NCBI GenBank assembly: GCA_024699855.1 | Contig: JAMPIQ010000001.1 | Coordinates: 12,710,001-12,774,000, forward strand | Source of the DNA: Aphelenchoides besseyi | Taxonomy: Eukaryota; Nematoda; Chromadorea; Rhabditida; Aphelenchoididae | DNA: 64,000 bases | Reading direction: 5' to 3' | The notes under the pieces: model-generated | Database searches by the model: none | What the model was told of the DNA's origin: nothing | Seen by the model: only the letters and a program-made list of their open reading frames with translations | Program-made: the position numbers and the translations under genes | Shown: positions 22,801-35,083 of the stretch, in pieces | How the letters are laid out: every line of letters starts with the position of its first letter | Position numbering within the stretch: position 1 is the stretch's first letter

Positions 22801-24343
22801 AACCTCCAAAGCACCGCGAACTCGACCGGTTAAAACTACGACTGCTACCGTGCCCGTTCCCTTCGTTCCATGTGGGGAATTGGATGAGGATCTTCAAATC
22901 AACATCTTTGTGGAGAAATCAAGCAAAAATATCAACGCTGATGAATGGACGGTGAATTCAACATAACCATGACCATAACATAAACGTTAACTTGCAGACA
23001 ATCAAGAACTTCCTTCAAAACTCACTCTTCAACTACTGGACACATTTTGAGCGTCTTGTCATCGGATACTACGACATTACCATCAACAAGAATAATCCCT
23101 ATTTCTACACAAGTTTGGCGGATGTTGTGCGTGACATTGATCTGAACATACAATCTCCTCTGCCTCCGAGTGTTCGAGTGTAAGACTGTTGTTATTTCGC
23201 TCATAACCGCCGTTGATTTAGGTTGATTACCAGTCTTGTCGACTATCCAACTGAGAAAATCGACGGTTACACTCAGAAATACATTGTTTTTACATCGGAA
23301 ATCACCGCAGAGATTGCTGATTTGCTTCAACCTTATGCTCAACAGCTGGACGGACAGTTGACCTTTGTTGCGTTGAAGAATGTCGACAAAGATTTGCTCG
23401 AAAGAGTGAGTCCTTCTGTCATTGACTGGAGCGATTTAACGAAATCTGCACCGGATGACTGGAATGCAATGTTTTGGGCGGCCTACGGTTGCGGTAAAGT
23501 CAGCAATCAAATTACGTTCGTTAATGTGATTCTTAGATGACGAACCGCCTGCGACCGCGACACCATTCACAATACCGACCACTATAGCGGGTCCAACGAC
23601 TGCAGCCGGTCCAACGACAAAAGCCGATACAACTGTTGCAACGACACCTCTACAGTCCACGACACCGGCACAAACGGTACGAACGGGTCGAACGCGTAGA
23701 ACACTGCCGACTGCCGGAACAACTCCACCAACTCCGTATCAACCTTGTCAAAAACTGTTTACTATTGCCTTCGATGCATCCGCTAGCCTAACAGACGATG
23801 TTTTGCAGGTAAGCCAGAAGTTAAATTTCAAATTAGAAATGGGTTTAGAGCGAAAAGGATTTCCTAAGGAACACACTCTTCTCGAAGTGGACGCATTTTG
23901 AACGTCTCGCTTTCGGTTCTTATGCACGAAGCGCCGACATCAATCCGCCTACATTCTATCAAAATCTTCAAGATGTTCAAACGTATGTGGATAGGGTGAT
24001 AAAATCGCCATTCAATGCGCTGTTGCGGATGTAAGACAAGATAAAGAGAAACAAATTTGTGGTTGGTTTTAGTGTTCTGGATTCCTTATATCGTAGTCGA
24101 TATTCCACTTCAATGACCCAAACAGTCGTTATATTTGTCAGCCAACTGTCCGATGACGACATTGAGGATTTGCAGCCATTCACTGACGACATCAAGACGT
24201 TTGCTCGTTTGGTTCTTGTCGGTATCACAGACAATGCACCAAAAGAAGCATTAGATCAACTGTCTGATGCGTCGATTAAACTTGACCTCACAAACGTGCC
24301 ATCAGACATCTTGGATCAATTCGATCGAGCCTATGGCTGTTGA
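19842..24343 (+). CDS. membrane-anchored protein with at least five tandem VWA-like domains
   Basis: Starts MDNMSDRFGGRNRM with a signal-anchor helix ending IAGAVMLGIGISKAK, nearly the same as ISGTIMLGIGITK in the gene at 14606. After a Thr-rich stalk comes a divergent first unit (about 20095-20580), then five VWA-like domains starting near 20650, 21415, 22195, 22870 and 23750. These carry IVIAFDQT, ILLSIDTSPSIS, IVIGIDLSQDLS, INIFVEKSSKN and TIAFDASASLT at the metal-site position. Most share FERL, a FVxxI/V strand and an AYGC-type end; the last unit ends RAYGC and a stop. Thr/Pro-rich linkers such as GPTTAAGPTTKA look O-glycosylated. The DxSxS motif is lost in some copies. The exon layout repeats from domain to domain, as expected from internal duplication. 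Confidence 0.78.
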
Positions 24344-26499
24344 CGATAAGTTTGCGAGGACTCAATTTCTGTGTTTTGCGTTGATTCCAAATCAATTAAA
24401 GGTTTTGTAATGTGTTTATAAGTTGAATAAACTGTCGAATTGGTTCGCTCAATTCATTAAACAACAGGTAGTTATTGTGGAGCTTTTTTCTGAGATCTGC
24501 TTGTCTAATCGTTTCGATATTAAACTCACTACCGACTAAAACAATTTAGGCAGCTGTTCGATTTGTCCGTGTGTGAAATCATTTTCGACGGCCAATTGGA
24601 CGTGAGAAATTGGACGAAGGGTGCAGGCGGATCACGTTCGAACTCCCAAAGAGTTTTGCAGATCGGAAATCTCTTTTTCTTCAACATTGTCCGATTATCG
24701 GGTATTGAAACGATCTCCCTCAAAAACAGTGTTCAATCATTCGTTAGTGTAAAATAAGAGAAGCTGTTTTACGACGATACAAAAAGGATTACATCAATTC
24801 GAATTGCATAGTCAGATGTTTCTTCGGAGTTTTTTCTTTTATGATTGACAGATGAACACGTGTGAGATGCGGCTTGTTATTCGATTTGATATCGTTCATT
24901 ATCTTCTAACAATCGTTTTAATAACGTCGTTTTTCCTATTCTTCGCGCCATTCTCCGCAGATTACCAATTAAGTATCGTTCACTTGATATGCAATTCGAA
25001 TGACAGTTCTTCTTTCAAACATATGATAGTTAGTCTCATGGCTGCTTATAATTCTCATTCCAGTGGTTCTCGCGCTCAAAAGCAGAAAACTTGGGCCAGT
25101 TTGTTAACCGGACTTTAAGAACAAAGCATTGTTATGGCGAGCGATAAAACCGAGTTTATGACCTGCAACTCTCGTTCGAAATGTAGAAGTCCAAGAAGCG
25201 AATTGCAGTGTTTCGTTGAGCTCGCGTGTCACAAGTAAGCTCTGTGCTAAGCCAACGGAGTTCACTTACACAGATTTTCAAATGCTTTCCCATAATCGAA
25301 TAGTTGCGCTTCCGTTTGTTTTGGGGACCACAAACAAAAAGCGACTTTAAATTCGAGAGTTAACGGGAAATCTTTTGGCGCGTTTCTGTCGTTTTCTCTT
25401 GTGTCCATAACATCAAAAAGATGTTTTCGAATGTCGTGAAAGTCGGTCATTTTTTATGTACGGGCGCTCCTTCATTTCACACTCGGTTAAGTTTTCACGC
25501 GTCTTAGCTACGCACAAGATGCTTGAACTACTTACACCACTTTCGCCTATTACTTTCGACGTAAAACAGAAGCCGAATAGGTTGACGGTTTTGTATTCGA
25601 ATTGATTTCTGCGCTTGATGTCATTATGGTAATGAGAATCCAAAGACTACAACTTCTTTCGTTCACATCGAGTCGACCGACATTTCTCTTTTGCTACATG
25701 AGGTCCTAATTACAAAGGTGGTGTAAGAGAAGAAAGCCATTTGTACGTTTTGACATTTTTCGCGAGCCCTTTTGCAGTGCTGGAAACTCGCCTTCTTTCC
25801 CATCGAATTGCTCGCCCGTCGCTGATCGACCAAAAAAAACGCGGGGACTCAACTTTCCGGTTGCGCGTTTTCATGAAAATCGACACTTCCACCAACGGCG
25901 TGTACTCTCGTTTTTCCTTCTTTGTCTCGTGGCCGCGAATTCGCGCACAGTTCACGAGACGTCGAAAAAGAAATCGGTTGCCATCACGCGGCGCGTTGCG
26001 TCTTCGTCGAATTTGACGTGTATCGTCTTTTTTCGATTCGAACAGAAATTCAAATTCTGTAAGTCGACCTTCGTGGACAAGATTGGCAAGCGAAAAGAAA
26101 AAACGTCCGAAAATGCACGTAGACATTTCATTTTGTGGTTTTTTGGTCTTTGAAAGCGCGCGTTTCACTCGCAATTCTTTCGGCCACGAAGAGTCGCGGA
26201 TCAAAAATTGACCCCGAAGCTTTTGGCCATGAGCCGCGGCTCAAAGATCCACGTTTACATTGAGAACTGTCTCTTATCCATTGAAAACTGTTTCTTATCA
26301 ATGGAAAGCATTTCCCGATGTCTGCTCTTGGGTTAATGATCTCTGAATTATGCAAAAGAAACCTACGAAGAGACGTAATTAGAGCTCTCGTGCGTTAGAT
26401 TGCTTTGGATTAATTTTGTTTCAATCGCGTAATTACTCGAGTTCTTCGGTCCTTTTTCGTTCTTAATCGCTTCGTATTTTTAGTTCAATTGCTCTCGCT
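24344..26499. other. 2.2-kb intergenic
   Basis: No convincing gene. A possible signal-like frame lies at 24852-25118 (+) and is described separately. Around 26267-26307 two near-direct repeats contain CTTATC (GATA-type) words. Confidence 0.35.
24852..25118 (+). CDS. possible short hydrophobic protein, unrecognised
   Basis: An 88-codon frame with a strongly hydrophobic stretch (YLLTIVLITSFFLFFAPFSA) that could be a signal peptide or anchor, then a Ser/His-rich tail. No introns, no family resemblance, no supporting context. May be chance. Confidence 0.2.
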   Translation: MNTCEMRLVIRFDIVHYLLTIVLITSFFLFFAPFSADYQLSIVHLICNSNDSSSFKHMIVSLMAAYNSHSSGSRAQKQKTWASLLTGL

Positions 26500-26853
26500 A
26501 TGCCGAAACAAGAGTTTGATGTGAGTTTTCGGCTTCCAAAAGTAAAACCTCGAGATTTAGATCATCGATTACTTAGGACCTGTTGCCGTTGCGGTTATCT
26601 TTGCACTTATCCTTCTTCTCATTTCTTTCACGTGCATCAACTGGTATTGTATCACACACAAAGACGATCTGACGGTTTTCGAGAAGGTTGGATTTTCTTG
26701 ACGATTAGTGACGTCTTTTTGTAGGCCGGTAAACGCGCGAATATTCGTCTTGGTCCCCATCGAATGTCCGTGATTCAACGAGGTGGCTATGCATCTACTT
26801 ACGCCAAAGAAGCCGAAGCCGAGTACAAACGTCAACATTCTTTGATCGCTTAA
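26500..26853 (+). CDS. small single-pass membrane protein, unknown function
   Basis: Three exons, about 93 residues. MPKQEFD is spliced to IIDYLGPVAVAVIFALILLL, the only helix, followed by CINWYCITHKDDLTVFEK. The last exon gives GKRANIRLGPHRMSVIQRGG and YASTYAKEAEAEYKRQHSLI. Introns of about 37-38 nt keep frame. The conserved-looking basic juxtamembrane part after two Cys could be palmitoylated. I do not recognise a named family. Confidence 0.6.
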
Positions 26854-27237
26854 ATGTCGTTCGATCTGTTTTTCCTTACTCTGAATTCCCTTTATTAGGT
26901 CTTATCTCAGGATTCCAAACAGTTTTTATCAAATTGACAACGACTTCTATTTTATTCGAACAATACGTGTGTTTGTTTAGTCCCGTTCAATTTGTTCCGC
27001 ATTTACTGTTCCGACCTCCTCTATAAGCAGTCCCTTCAATAAAATTTGCATATTAACCAACGTTTATGTTTAACGAATACAACAACCAGAAAATAAATAT
27101 TATTAACAAACATGACTTTGCAATAACTCGTGTGTAGTAACTTAAGCGTTAAAACTAAGATACAACGACCATAAAATAAAATAAATTAACTCAACGATCG
27201 TTTAGATTCCTGACTTTAAAAGCAGCGTTCCGACAAC
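26854..27237. other. convergent 3' intergenic
   Basis: AT-rich, between two convergent gene ends; several AATAAA words; no gene. Confidence 0.45.
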
Positions 27238-28890
27238 TCATTCCTTTTTCAGATGTTGTTCGGGTTTGTCCTGAAAAGAAGTTCACTTTCGTGTTCTCGA
27301 TGCTTCAACATACCACGATGGAAAAGTCCAGTCGAACGAACACAATCACAATCAAGAACAAAAGGAAGAAGGCGGCAACTGCCAACAAAGGTTCTCGCAA
27401 GAGCATAATCCGATCGAACTGATAGTAAACCTGAAACTCTTCGTATTTCACTTCCATGTCTAATCAGCTTACGGTGATCGGCTGAGAGTGACTGTTAACC
27501 AAATTCTCTTTTTCGATTACAAGCACCGTACGACCAACGGTATCCAAATACGTTTTGTGGACTTCATCGGCCTTCTGTTTGACCGGAAACGGTGATGCCA
27601 CTTTGAAATTGCTGAAACCGAACGTTCAAGCGAGTAATTCGAGAATCAAAATTACCGTGATGCTTCGGGCAAAACGATCTTCACTGTTGCCTTCTCGATC
27701 ACCGCATTATCGTAAATACGATCGATAAATGGAATCTTAAGTGCGTAGTCAGAACCACTGGAGTGCAAGAATCCGACGCTAGGAACATTGTAGCCAAGAA
27801 CGTAGTTTGTTTTCCAGCCGCCAAAAAGCGGGAATCGTGGACGCAATTCAACTTCGACGCGATTAGCTCGTTTGGTTACAACCGAAGTGGAAATGTTGCC
27901 AATTTGATCGCGATAGTAAATGTCACGAGCCGAGACAGGAATTTGAGTCTAAATACGATTTATTCTACAGTCAATGTTGTCTAGTTACCTTCAATTGTTT
28001 GACCACCGGCTGGTTGTTTCCGCGACGATCCATTTGGAAGTCGAGGCGCGAAAATTGACCCTTCAACATGGCTCCACGATGCACAATCTCAATCGTATCT
28101 TCGACCGCAATATTTCCCCAATGGGAAACTTCAATCCAACGGTTCAGCGATGTGACGACAACAAACGGCGCATTGTTTTCGTAATGAACGGTAATTGGTT
28201 TCTAAATCGAATAATCGAAATCGGCTTGTAAGTCTATCTTACATTAGTTCCGGGAGCAATTTTGCTGTATGGTCCGTATTTGATCGAATCGGATTGATGT
28301 TTCGCGGGATCGATTGGCGTGAAGTCGATGACCTTAACACTTCCAACTTTCACCGAAGTTGTTTGTTTGTCAACAGTGTATGGCGAACTCAAGTACGCGT
28401 TTCCATCGTATACCATGAATCTGAAGTGCGAATTCGAAACCCATCAAAATCAATCCGAAAACACTCACTGATTCTCCAACTGAGTAATTTGAGCGGGATA
28501 TGCACGAAGCATCTGAGTGACTTCGAAACGAACGACCAGCTTTCCAGTTTCACCGGCAGCAATCGGAGTGATCAGATCGATCTTGTAGTAAACCATATCT
28601 TTCGGTCCACTTGCCACGTCGACCTTCGAAACGGTCAATTTCTTCCCATCGCGTTTCTCCCAATTGGCTCCGATCCACGCCAGTTTCTCGTGTTCTTTTG
28701 ATGATACTCCATGAAGAAACGAGTTGACTGGAGACTTTCCGTTGTTCTTGATCTCGTACTCAACAGTCGTCTTTACGATCTGCGAAGTCACATCAACGGT
28801 CCGCATCGCCGTAATTCCCAAGTCGTTGGACGGCGTTTCAGCGGCCCAAACGGCAGCGAAAACCAACACGAACACGACGATTAGCCTCAT
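27238..28890 (-). CDS. ribophorin I, oligosaccharyltransferase subunit (OST1)
   Basis: ER membrane subunit of the oligosaccharyltransferase that N-glycosylates nascent proteins. Signal peptide [16 protein letters not shown], then luminal segments highly like ribophorin [91 protein letters not shown] and [18 protein letters not shown]. One helix near the C-terminus ([20 protein letters not shown]) is followed by only about a dozen residues ([10 protein letters not shown] after a short intron). Vertebrate ribophorin I has a cytosolic tail of roughly 150 residues there; this protein ends soon after the helix, as yeast Ost1 does. Five or six exons with in-frame joins. No damage seen. Confidence 0.92.
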
Positions 28891-29298
28891 TACTTTGAAT
28901 CTGAAAATAACACTCGAAATTATTCGACACAAACTCTACGGGCAATCTAATCGTGTCCACGCCAAACGAGTCTCTTGCTCGTCTCCCAAACTGCAACGTA
29001 GCCAAGCAAACCTAATCGCCGCAAAGTACCGACCAATTGATTTTCTGTTGCACCAACTCGACGGTTGGTCTCTGACTTCTGACACGCACCAGCAATGAAC
29101 CATTGCTAAGATGCCAATAGATTTTGGTATCCTAGTTTATTACAAAAATAGTCTTACAACAAGTAAAAAACGTGAAGTTAAAGCAAACATATTAGATAGC
29201 AGACGCAGTTAAAAGAATTTGGAGAGATTTAAGAAGTGAAAGAACATTGAAAATACTAACAGAATGAAAAAATATGCTGGAAGATTACTTGCATGCTT
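28891..29298. other. intergenic
   Basis: Between the ribophorin start and the Argonaute stop; probably the ribophorin promoter. Nothing specific recognised. Confidence 0.4.
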
Positions 29299-32200
29299 TT
29301 AACGCTCAAGAGAAGTACATGTATGAGCGGAGATTCTCGTGAGGATTGAAATCTTCATTTCCTTGCACATGATTCGGGAGTGGGTGGCCATTTTTGCTAA
29401 AAATTCTGTTGAATCAAAACTGATCGTTTTGTTACCGAAGTGAGTTGATGTATGAACGAGCACGGTAGCAGACCAAATGAGCATATTGAACTGGAGCAGG
29501 AAGACTCACGGGTCCCGATGTTCGACCGACCAAATTGCACAAAATGTTCGTACAATTCTAAAGCACAACGGTTGATCGTATAACAAAAATGCTGATCACT
29601 TACTTGAATATCATCAGCGCTTAAGTTCCATTCATCTACGATCACAACGCAGCAGATCGGACGTGAAGTTCCCTAAAAAACCGAACTCATCGATCTTGTA
29701 TATGACTTACAAGCAATCCCTTGTGTGCACACAAGTAGAAAGTCTTATCGGTTTCATGAGTGATGAAACGATCAACAACCGTTCCTTGAAGAACGTTTCC
29801 TTTCCTGAAATTCACCAATTAACTACGAAAACTTTTAGTTCTGGACTTACTGATCTCCGTCCTTTGGCGCATAGAAACGAGTCGAATGACGTTTCTGAAC
29901 AATCACAATCGTAAACGTAAAATGGTTCTTAGGCCACATTGACTTGCACTGTTGTTTCATCGATCCCAACTCGATATTTTTGACCATATCAAATTGCGAA
30001 TCGCTCACACCATCGCGAAATACTACAATGTGTTTTGGCAAGCAACGATTTTTCTAAAAGCTCATCTTTTATTTTCAATTTTTTTGAAGTTACCATCACG
30101 AAAAGCTTAATTTGATGAATCAACATCTCACCAATCGCATTCACCTGTTCACATTTTGGCGGTAAAATACGGAGCGTTGTGCCGTACTTCGTGGCGTTAA
30201 AATCCAAATTCGTGACTAATGCAGCCACAGAATTTGCATAGTCCTCGCCTTGCGTAGAGTGTGTAACATCGATGCCAACAAAGAGAGTTGGATCATGTGG
30301 ATTGGTGAACATTGACCAATTCTTAACATCAACATATGCGTTGCAACCACCAACTAAAAACCAATTTAGAAAGACAACAAAAACGCTCGTTACCTTTGTT
30401 GTTGAGCTTACGCCAAAGATTCTCAACCAATGAACCACGTGGTGCAATTTTCAAAAACGTTGTAGATCTGCAAGTAAACTAGTCAGTTCCATCAAACGAT
30501 TGTTGAGCTAAACGTCTGTTCAGATGCAACTTTTTAGCATTCCACTTGTTCATAACTTACCGAATGAATTGGGTACGAAGACCCAAATCGAGATCGGCGA
30601 TTGTCTAAACAAACAACAATTTAAAACGGTTTTGTTCTTACGCACCTCCAAATGTTCAGCACATTTGACGTTAAGGTTACAATGCTTTGTTCATTGCTTT
30701 AACTGGACAGCTACTGCAGAAGAGCCGATCGTATTGTTTTAGCCTAACCTCAGATCTTAACGGCAAATGAGCAAAATCAAAGTTTTAGATCAAAGCAAAC
30801 CAATAGATGGCATTATCAAAAAAGATTATTAAATTTACCTTGATGTCGTCGTAAGTGCTCTTGTCGGAATCCCTCAAAATGAAAAAAGCCAATGAGTTGT
30901 TTTTCCAGCCGGCCTAGAAAACAAAGTTAATTCATATCTTCTAGTATTGAAATTTACGCGCAAACTGTTCAACTCATCCGTTAAATTGCGTCGAGTATTA
31001 AATTCGAAGTAATCAACTTCTGAGAATCGGAGTCCCCGGTTTGCACAGAAACCGACCAGTTTCTGGGTATTGGCTTTGCAATCAACTTCATTTCTGATCG
31101 CATTGTCGACATTGATGACCGCTAATTGTTCAATTACGATCGAATTGGTGTTCTCTGACTGTTGACCTCGTTGATTGACTTTGAGCGGCTCCAAAACACG
31201 ACCCTCAATCTCGAGCATCTTCTTTCCAACTTCCAAACCAAAGGCGCTGACAATCGAGTCTTCATAGACCTTGCAATGTTCTTGCATGTTGATAATGTGA
31301 TTGAAACGACGCTTCGGTTCGGTAGTGGTGTATCGCGTTGTTAAAGCTTGAAGCTCGTCAGGCAACTTCTTCTTCAAACGTTGCCACAATTCGCTGACAA
31401 CCAACAACTCCATTGGAATTAAGATATTTTTCTTCGGCTCACCACAAACGATCAATGGCATATGGGGAAAGACGAGGCGTATGGCGTACTTTTGCGAAAA
31501 GTATTCAGCAACCGTTTGGTCTCTGCCCGGAATCTTGTTCATTGCAGTTTTGTTGCTGACTTCAGTGAAAAAATATCCACGTGTTCGACCGTAGGTCGTT
31601 CGAACACGCATTCCACGAAGAAGATCATTCATTTCTTTTCGCTGATGAAAATCTAACGTATAATTGCACAATTTCCGGAGTTCGTCTTCTTGAGTTGGTA
31701 GCATGATTCTCTTACTCATTGCATAGAAATTGAGAATTCCTATTTTGGGCTTCAGGAATGCAGAATGATGCACTGTAAAAGTAAAGGTCAATAATTTCAA
31801 AATGTAATGACACTTACCGTCGTAGTTGGCTAAAAACTGATCGCCTGGTCCGCGTTTGATTGCTGACTTCAAGCCACGCAACATCACCAAACAATCTTTG
31901 ATGTCGTACGGTTCATAGCCGGGTCCCGAGATAATAAAACGGCGGTCAATTTCACAAACCAGAGTATTCGCCAAGACGCTGAAAACTTCACGTTAGTTCG
32001 ATCAATCTGATTTAATATACTTAAATGGTTGACGACACAAACTCGTCATGATGATATTCAATGATTGCACATCCAATTCGACTTGTTTTTTATCGCGAAT
32101 CGTGACATGAAAAGGGAACACGCAATTCTTGATCGGATCCTGAAGAATATGATAGGAACTTGAGAGTTTATTCTTCCACTTACCCGAACTTCAATCACTC

Positions 32201-32896
32201 CATCGTCTGAACCTTCCGGATTGTCGGCAAAAAGATCGTGAATCGAGTACAGAATGTTGCGGTCGTCGTAAGCAAATCCGTTCGTTTTGTATTTATCGTC
32301 GTATTTCTGTTTCAAATAACTCCAGAGAACGTGTTGACTTATCGTGCTAAGTAAATTGATTAGTTTCAGTGTTTAACTTTGCTATGAATTACCGATTTTT
32401 GACCTCTCCACGTTCGTTCAGCTTCTTCGATTTTGAACCTCTTGGTTTTTTCGGATCCTCATCTTTCAGATCCTGAATATGAAAGATTTCTACCGTGTAC
32501 CGGTAGATGTTAATTGATGGTGTGATGTTCAATTTGAAGTAATTGACCAACAATTTGCAAAGTCTTCCTTTTCGACCGACGAACTCGCGTTTGAAATTGT
32601 CAACAGCCTAAAGTTTTTTATCAAATCATATTTGTATGGTTAACTTTTTCAGATTGTATTTCGCGCATTGGGGTGTTGTCCTTGAAACGGGGTGCTCCAC
32701 CACGGCTACTCGCAAACCCACCGCCTCGATAACCGCGCGATGAACCGCTTCGCGATGCATCACCACGAGAGCTTCCACGAAAATGTTGCTGGTTGAAGCC
32801 GCTTTGACTATCTTGACGTTGATAACCACTTTGATAGTAATAATCACTACGTTCAGGGCCACCACGTCTATTGCCACCCGATCTTTGCCAGGACAT
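29299..32896 (-). CDS. Argonaute protein with RG-rich N-terminus, PAZ and PIWI domains
   Basis: Small-RNA-guided silencing protein of roughly 850-900 residues, many short introns. The first exon, from MSWQRSGGNRRGG, has RG/SRG repeats (SRGYRGGGFASSRGG), targets for arginine methylation and Tudor binding. PAZ is seen as MRVRTTYGRTRGYFFTEVSN with TVAEYFSQKYAIRLVFPHMP; MID follows IEGRVLEPLKV. PIWI shows FVGIDVTHSTQGEDYANSVA, VVFRDGVSDSQFDMVK, RHSTRFY, GTVVDRFITHETDKTFYLC and KGLLGTSRP. Asp in GIDV, Asp in FRDG and a His in LVHTSTH are present, so slicing is plausible. The exact C-terminal splice (a 39-nt in-frame intron near 29404) is uncertain. Overall closest in feel to the AGO/ALG-3/4/ERGO group rather than WAGOs, but clade is not fixed without a tree. 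Confidence 0.88.
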
Positions 32897-34043
32897 TGAA
32901 GCGTTGTTTTGCTGAAATTGAACACTAAATTGGAAACAACCGTGAGAAATAAAATGCAAAAAGAACGCCCAGAACGACGAAAATCTTTGATAGAACGTTC
33001 GAGAATGTTCAATTCGTGTCGCAAACGCTAGAGCAAACATGGACAGAAATTGGAAAAAGACGGTTAACGATGTTGATAACCTTAGTACTTGCGGACAAAC
33101 AACAAATGTTATTCAGTGGACGTCCAACCAATCGATCGCATTTAATTTTGTTTCCACAGTTGAGTGAAATATCATGTTAGAATACCAATATGTTTGCCGT
33201 ACAATCGTAGTCACCAAAATGTACGGTCATATGAATGTCACTTTGCTTGAGCTTTCTATCCTAAGAATAAAAAGCATTTGTGGTCACTAATGAGAATTGA
33301 ATTTCAATTTGGCTTCTTGGCTGTTGATGGCCACCATTGTAATTCGTATTGAATTGATGAATCGTTCGGAATTCAAATGTTTGTTGAACTGAATGATGTT
33401 AAGACCAACAATTTCATTCAGACTGAAACAACAAAACGAAAAAATTTCATCTAACGCACGTTGGTGATTGTTTCTCGTTGGATTCAGGTTTCGATGAGAA
33501 TCGATTCGTGGCTACAAACATCAAAATCTCTTTAGAACAACAATTCTAATTGCACTTCACGACCGTAGGTATTCAAACACTTGTCTGTCAACAAGAGAAT
33601 TTCAACGATATTCAATTGTCGACACAAAGATCCTCGATCTGATCACCATACAATTCAACTCGATGAAAATACCAGAAAAGGCTGATGCAAGATCCAACAT
33701 AGAATCGCGAAGTTCGAGTTGAATACGCCGCACTGAAGACTCGATAGTCCTGACAACGAACACAACCGCTTCTTTTACATTGTCTACGACAAGAATTAGT
33801 TGCATAAGATTGTGAAAACATCCAAACACAAATCCAAAGTCATTAGTCCAATCGAAGTTATTACTCGAGATCAACTAAGCAATCAACAGATTTATTTTAC
33901 AGAAAGATCGCGAATTAAACTAACGGAAGATTGTAGAACTGAAGATTGCCATTTAAATTTTGACATTACGAACGATCTCAAGAAACGTCAAACATTCGGA
34001 TTTTATTTGTAAACTCGTCATTCAAACCAAACGAACTGGTGAT
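32897..34043. other. intergenic, unassigned
   Basis: No gene confidently seen. A minus-strand frame around 33602-33874 is open in two registers, one Cys-rich, but has no family match or convincing splice chain. Confidence 0.35.
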
Positions 34044-34577
34044 TTAACAGTTCGCGTACAAACGTGTCCACTCTTGAGCCGTACGAATCGCCTCACCCTC
34101 GTTGCTTTTCCATTGTTCTGCCACATCCTAAAACCAACTCCAAATAAGCGTCGTGGACTTCAACCTACGGTCGCCAACGGATCCTCCGGATTCGGAGCCG
34201 AGAGCAACGCTTGAATCGAAAGCAAAACGGTGCGAATTTGCAATGCAGGAGACCATTTATCTGAAATAGTTGATACCAAAAAAAGCCGAAAAATAACCTT
34301 TTAAAATGTCCAAACAAATTCGTCCGAGTTTGTCGATGTTCGGATGATAGATCTTAGTCATGAAGCGCACTTTTGGCGGTGCCATCGGATACTCTTCGGG
34401 CAAAAACAACTCTAACTTGAAGACTCCGCCATCGAACGGCGATCCTTCGGGACCGGCAATGATCACGTGAAAGTAGCGAGCGTTGTTGTCGTCGGGAGTT
34501 GCCGAAATACCGGGAACCGGATCCTGGAGTAAACGTTGAGTCTCTTTGGCGATACGACGAGGAAGACTGGTGGCCAT
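34044..34577 (-). CDS. ubc-13: ubiquitin-conjugating enzyme E2, UBC13 type
   Basis: E2 enzyme that, with a Uev partner, builds Lys63-linked ubiquitin chains. Complete at about 150 residues: [56 protein letters not shown] and [16 protein letters not shown] with the catalytic Cys. An intron follows, then [31 protein letters not shown], a second intron, and [19 protein letters not shown] to the stop after LYANC. It matches Ubc13 over its whole length. No damage. About 1.15 kb upstream of the Argonaute start on the same strand; too far for a typical nematode operon. Confidence 0.95.
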
Positions 34578-35083
34578 TTAACAACGAGAACGCAGTAATT
34601 TTAATCACAAAACAAACGAACGTGTTTAGAAGACCACCGGAAGTGAAAGGCGCGTCAAATGAACCCAAAACGAATTGGGCGAATAACCTGAAAGTCGATT
34701 TCTGTGTACCATTAAGTCTACTTCCTGTTGAATATAAATTGCACGAAAATAGAACCGAAAAGATGTCCGATGACTAAACCAACTTTCGTCCGAAACATTT
34801 CGGCATTTTCATGGCAATTGCCGTGACAACTCGGACAAAAACATTCGAGGGTTAGTAATTGGACACGCGTGAATATAAGCACAACAAAGCAGTGTAAGTA
34901 GTGAGTAAGTGGAATTCTTCAAATCCGCTCAGCCAAATCTAATGGCTACGAGAACAAAAACTCAGAACGATTTTATTCACATAAACAAAGTATCTTTACA
35001 CAACAGAAAGGAAATCAATAAGAATTGCCAAGATTTCTGAAACCAACTATTTTATGATGTTCGACAAAATTGACGACTTACAA
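34578..35083. other. intergenic
   Basis: Between the UBC13 start and the armadillo-protein stop; no gene seen. Confidence 0.4.

Noticed and set aside
25710..26204. 164-codon minus-strand frame rich in Arg/Lys
   Set aside because: Composition follows a GC-richer stretch; no domain, no splice context and the plus strand is equally open.
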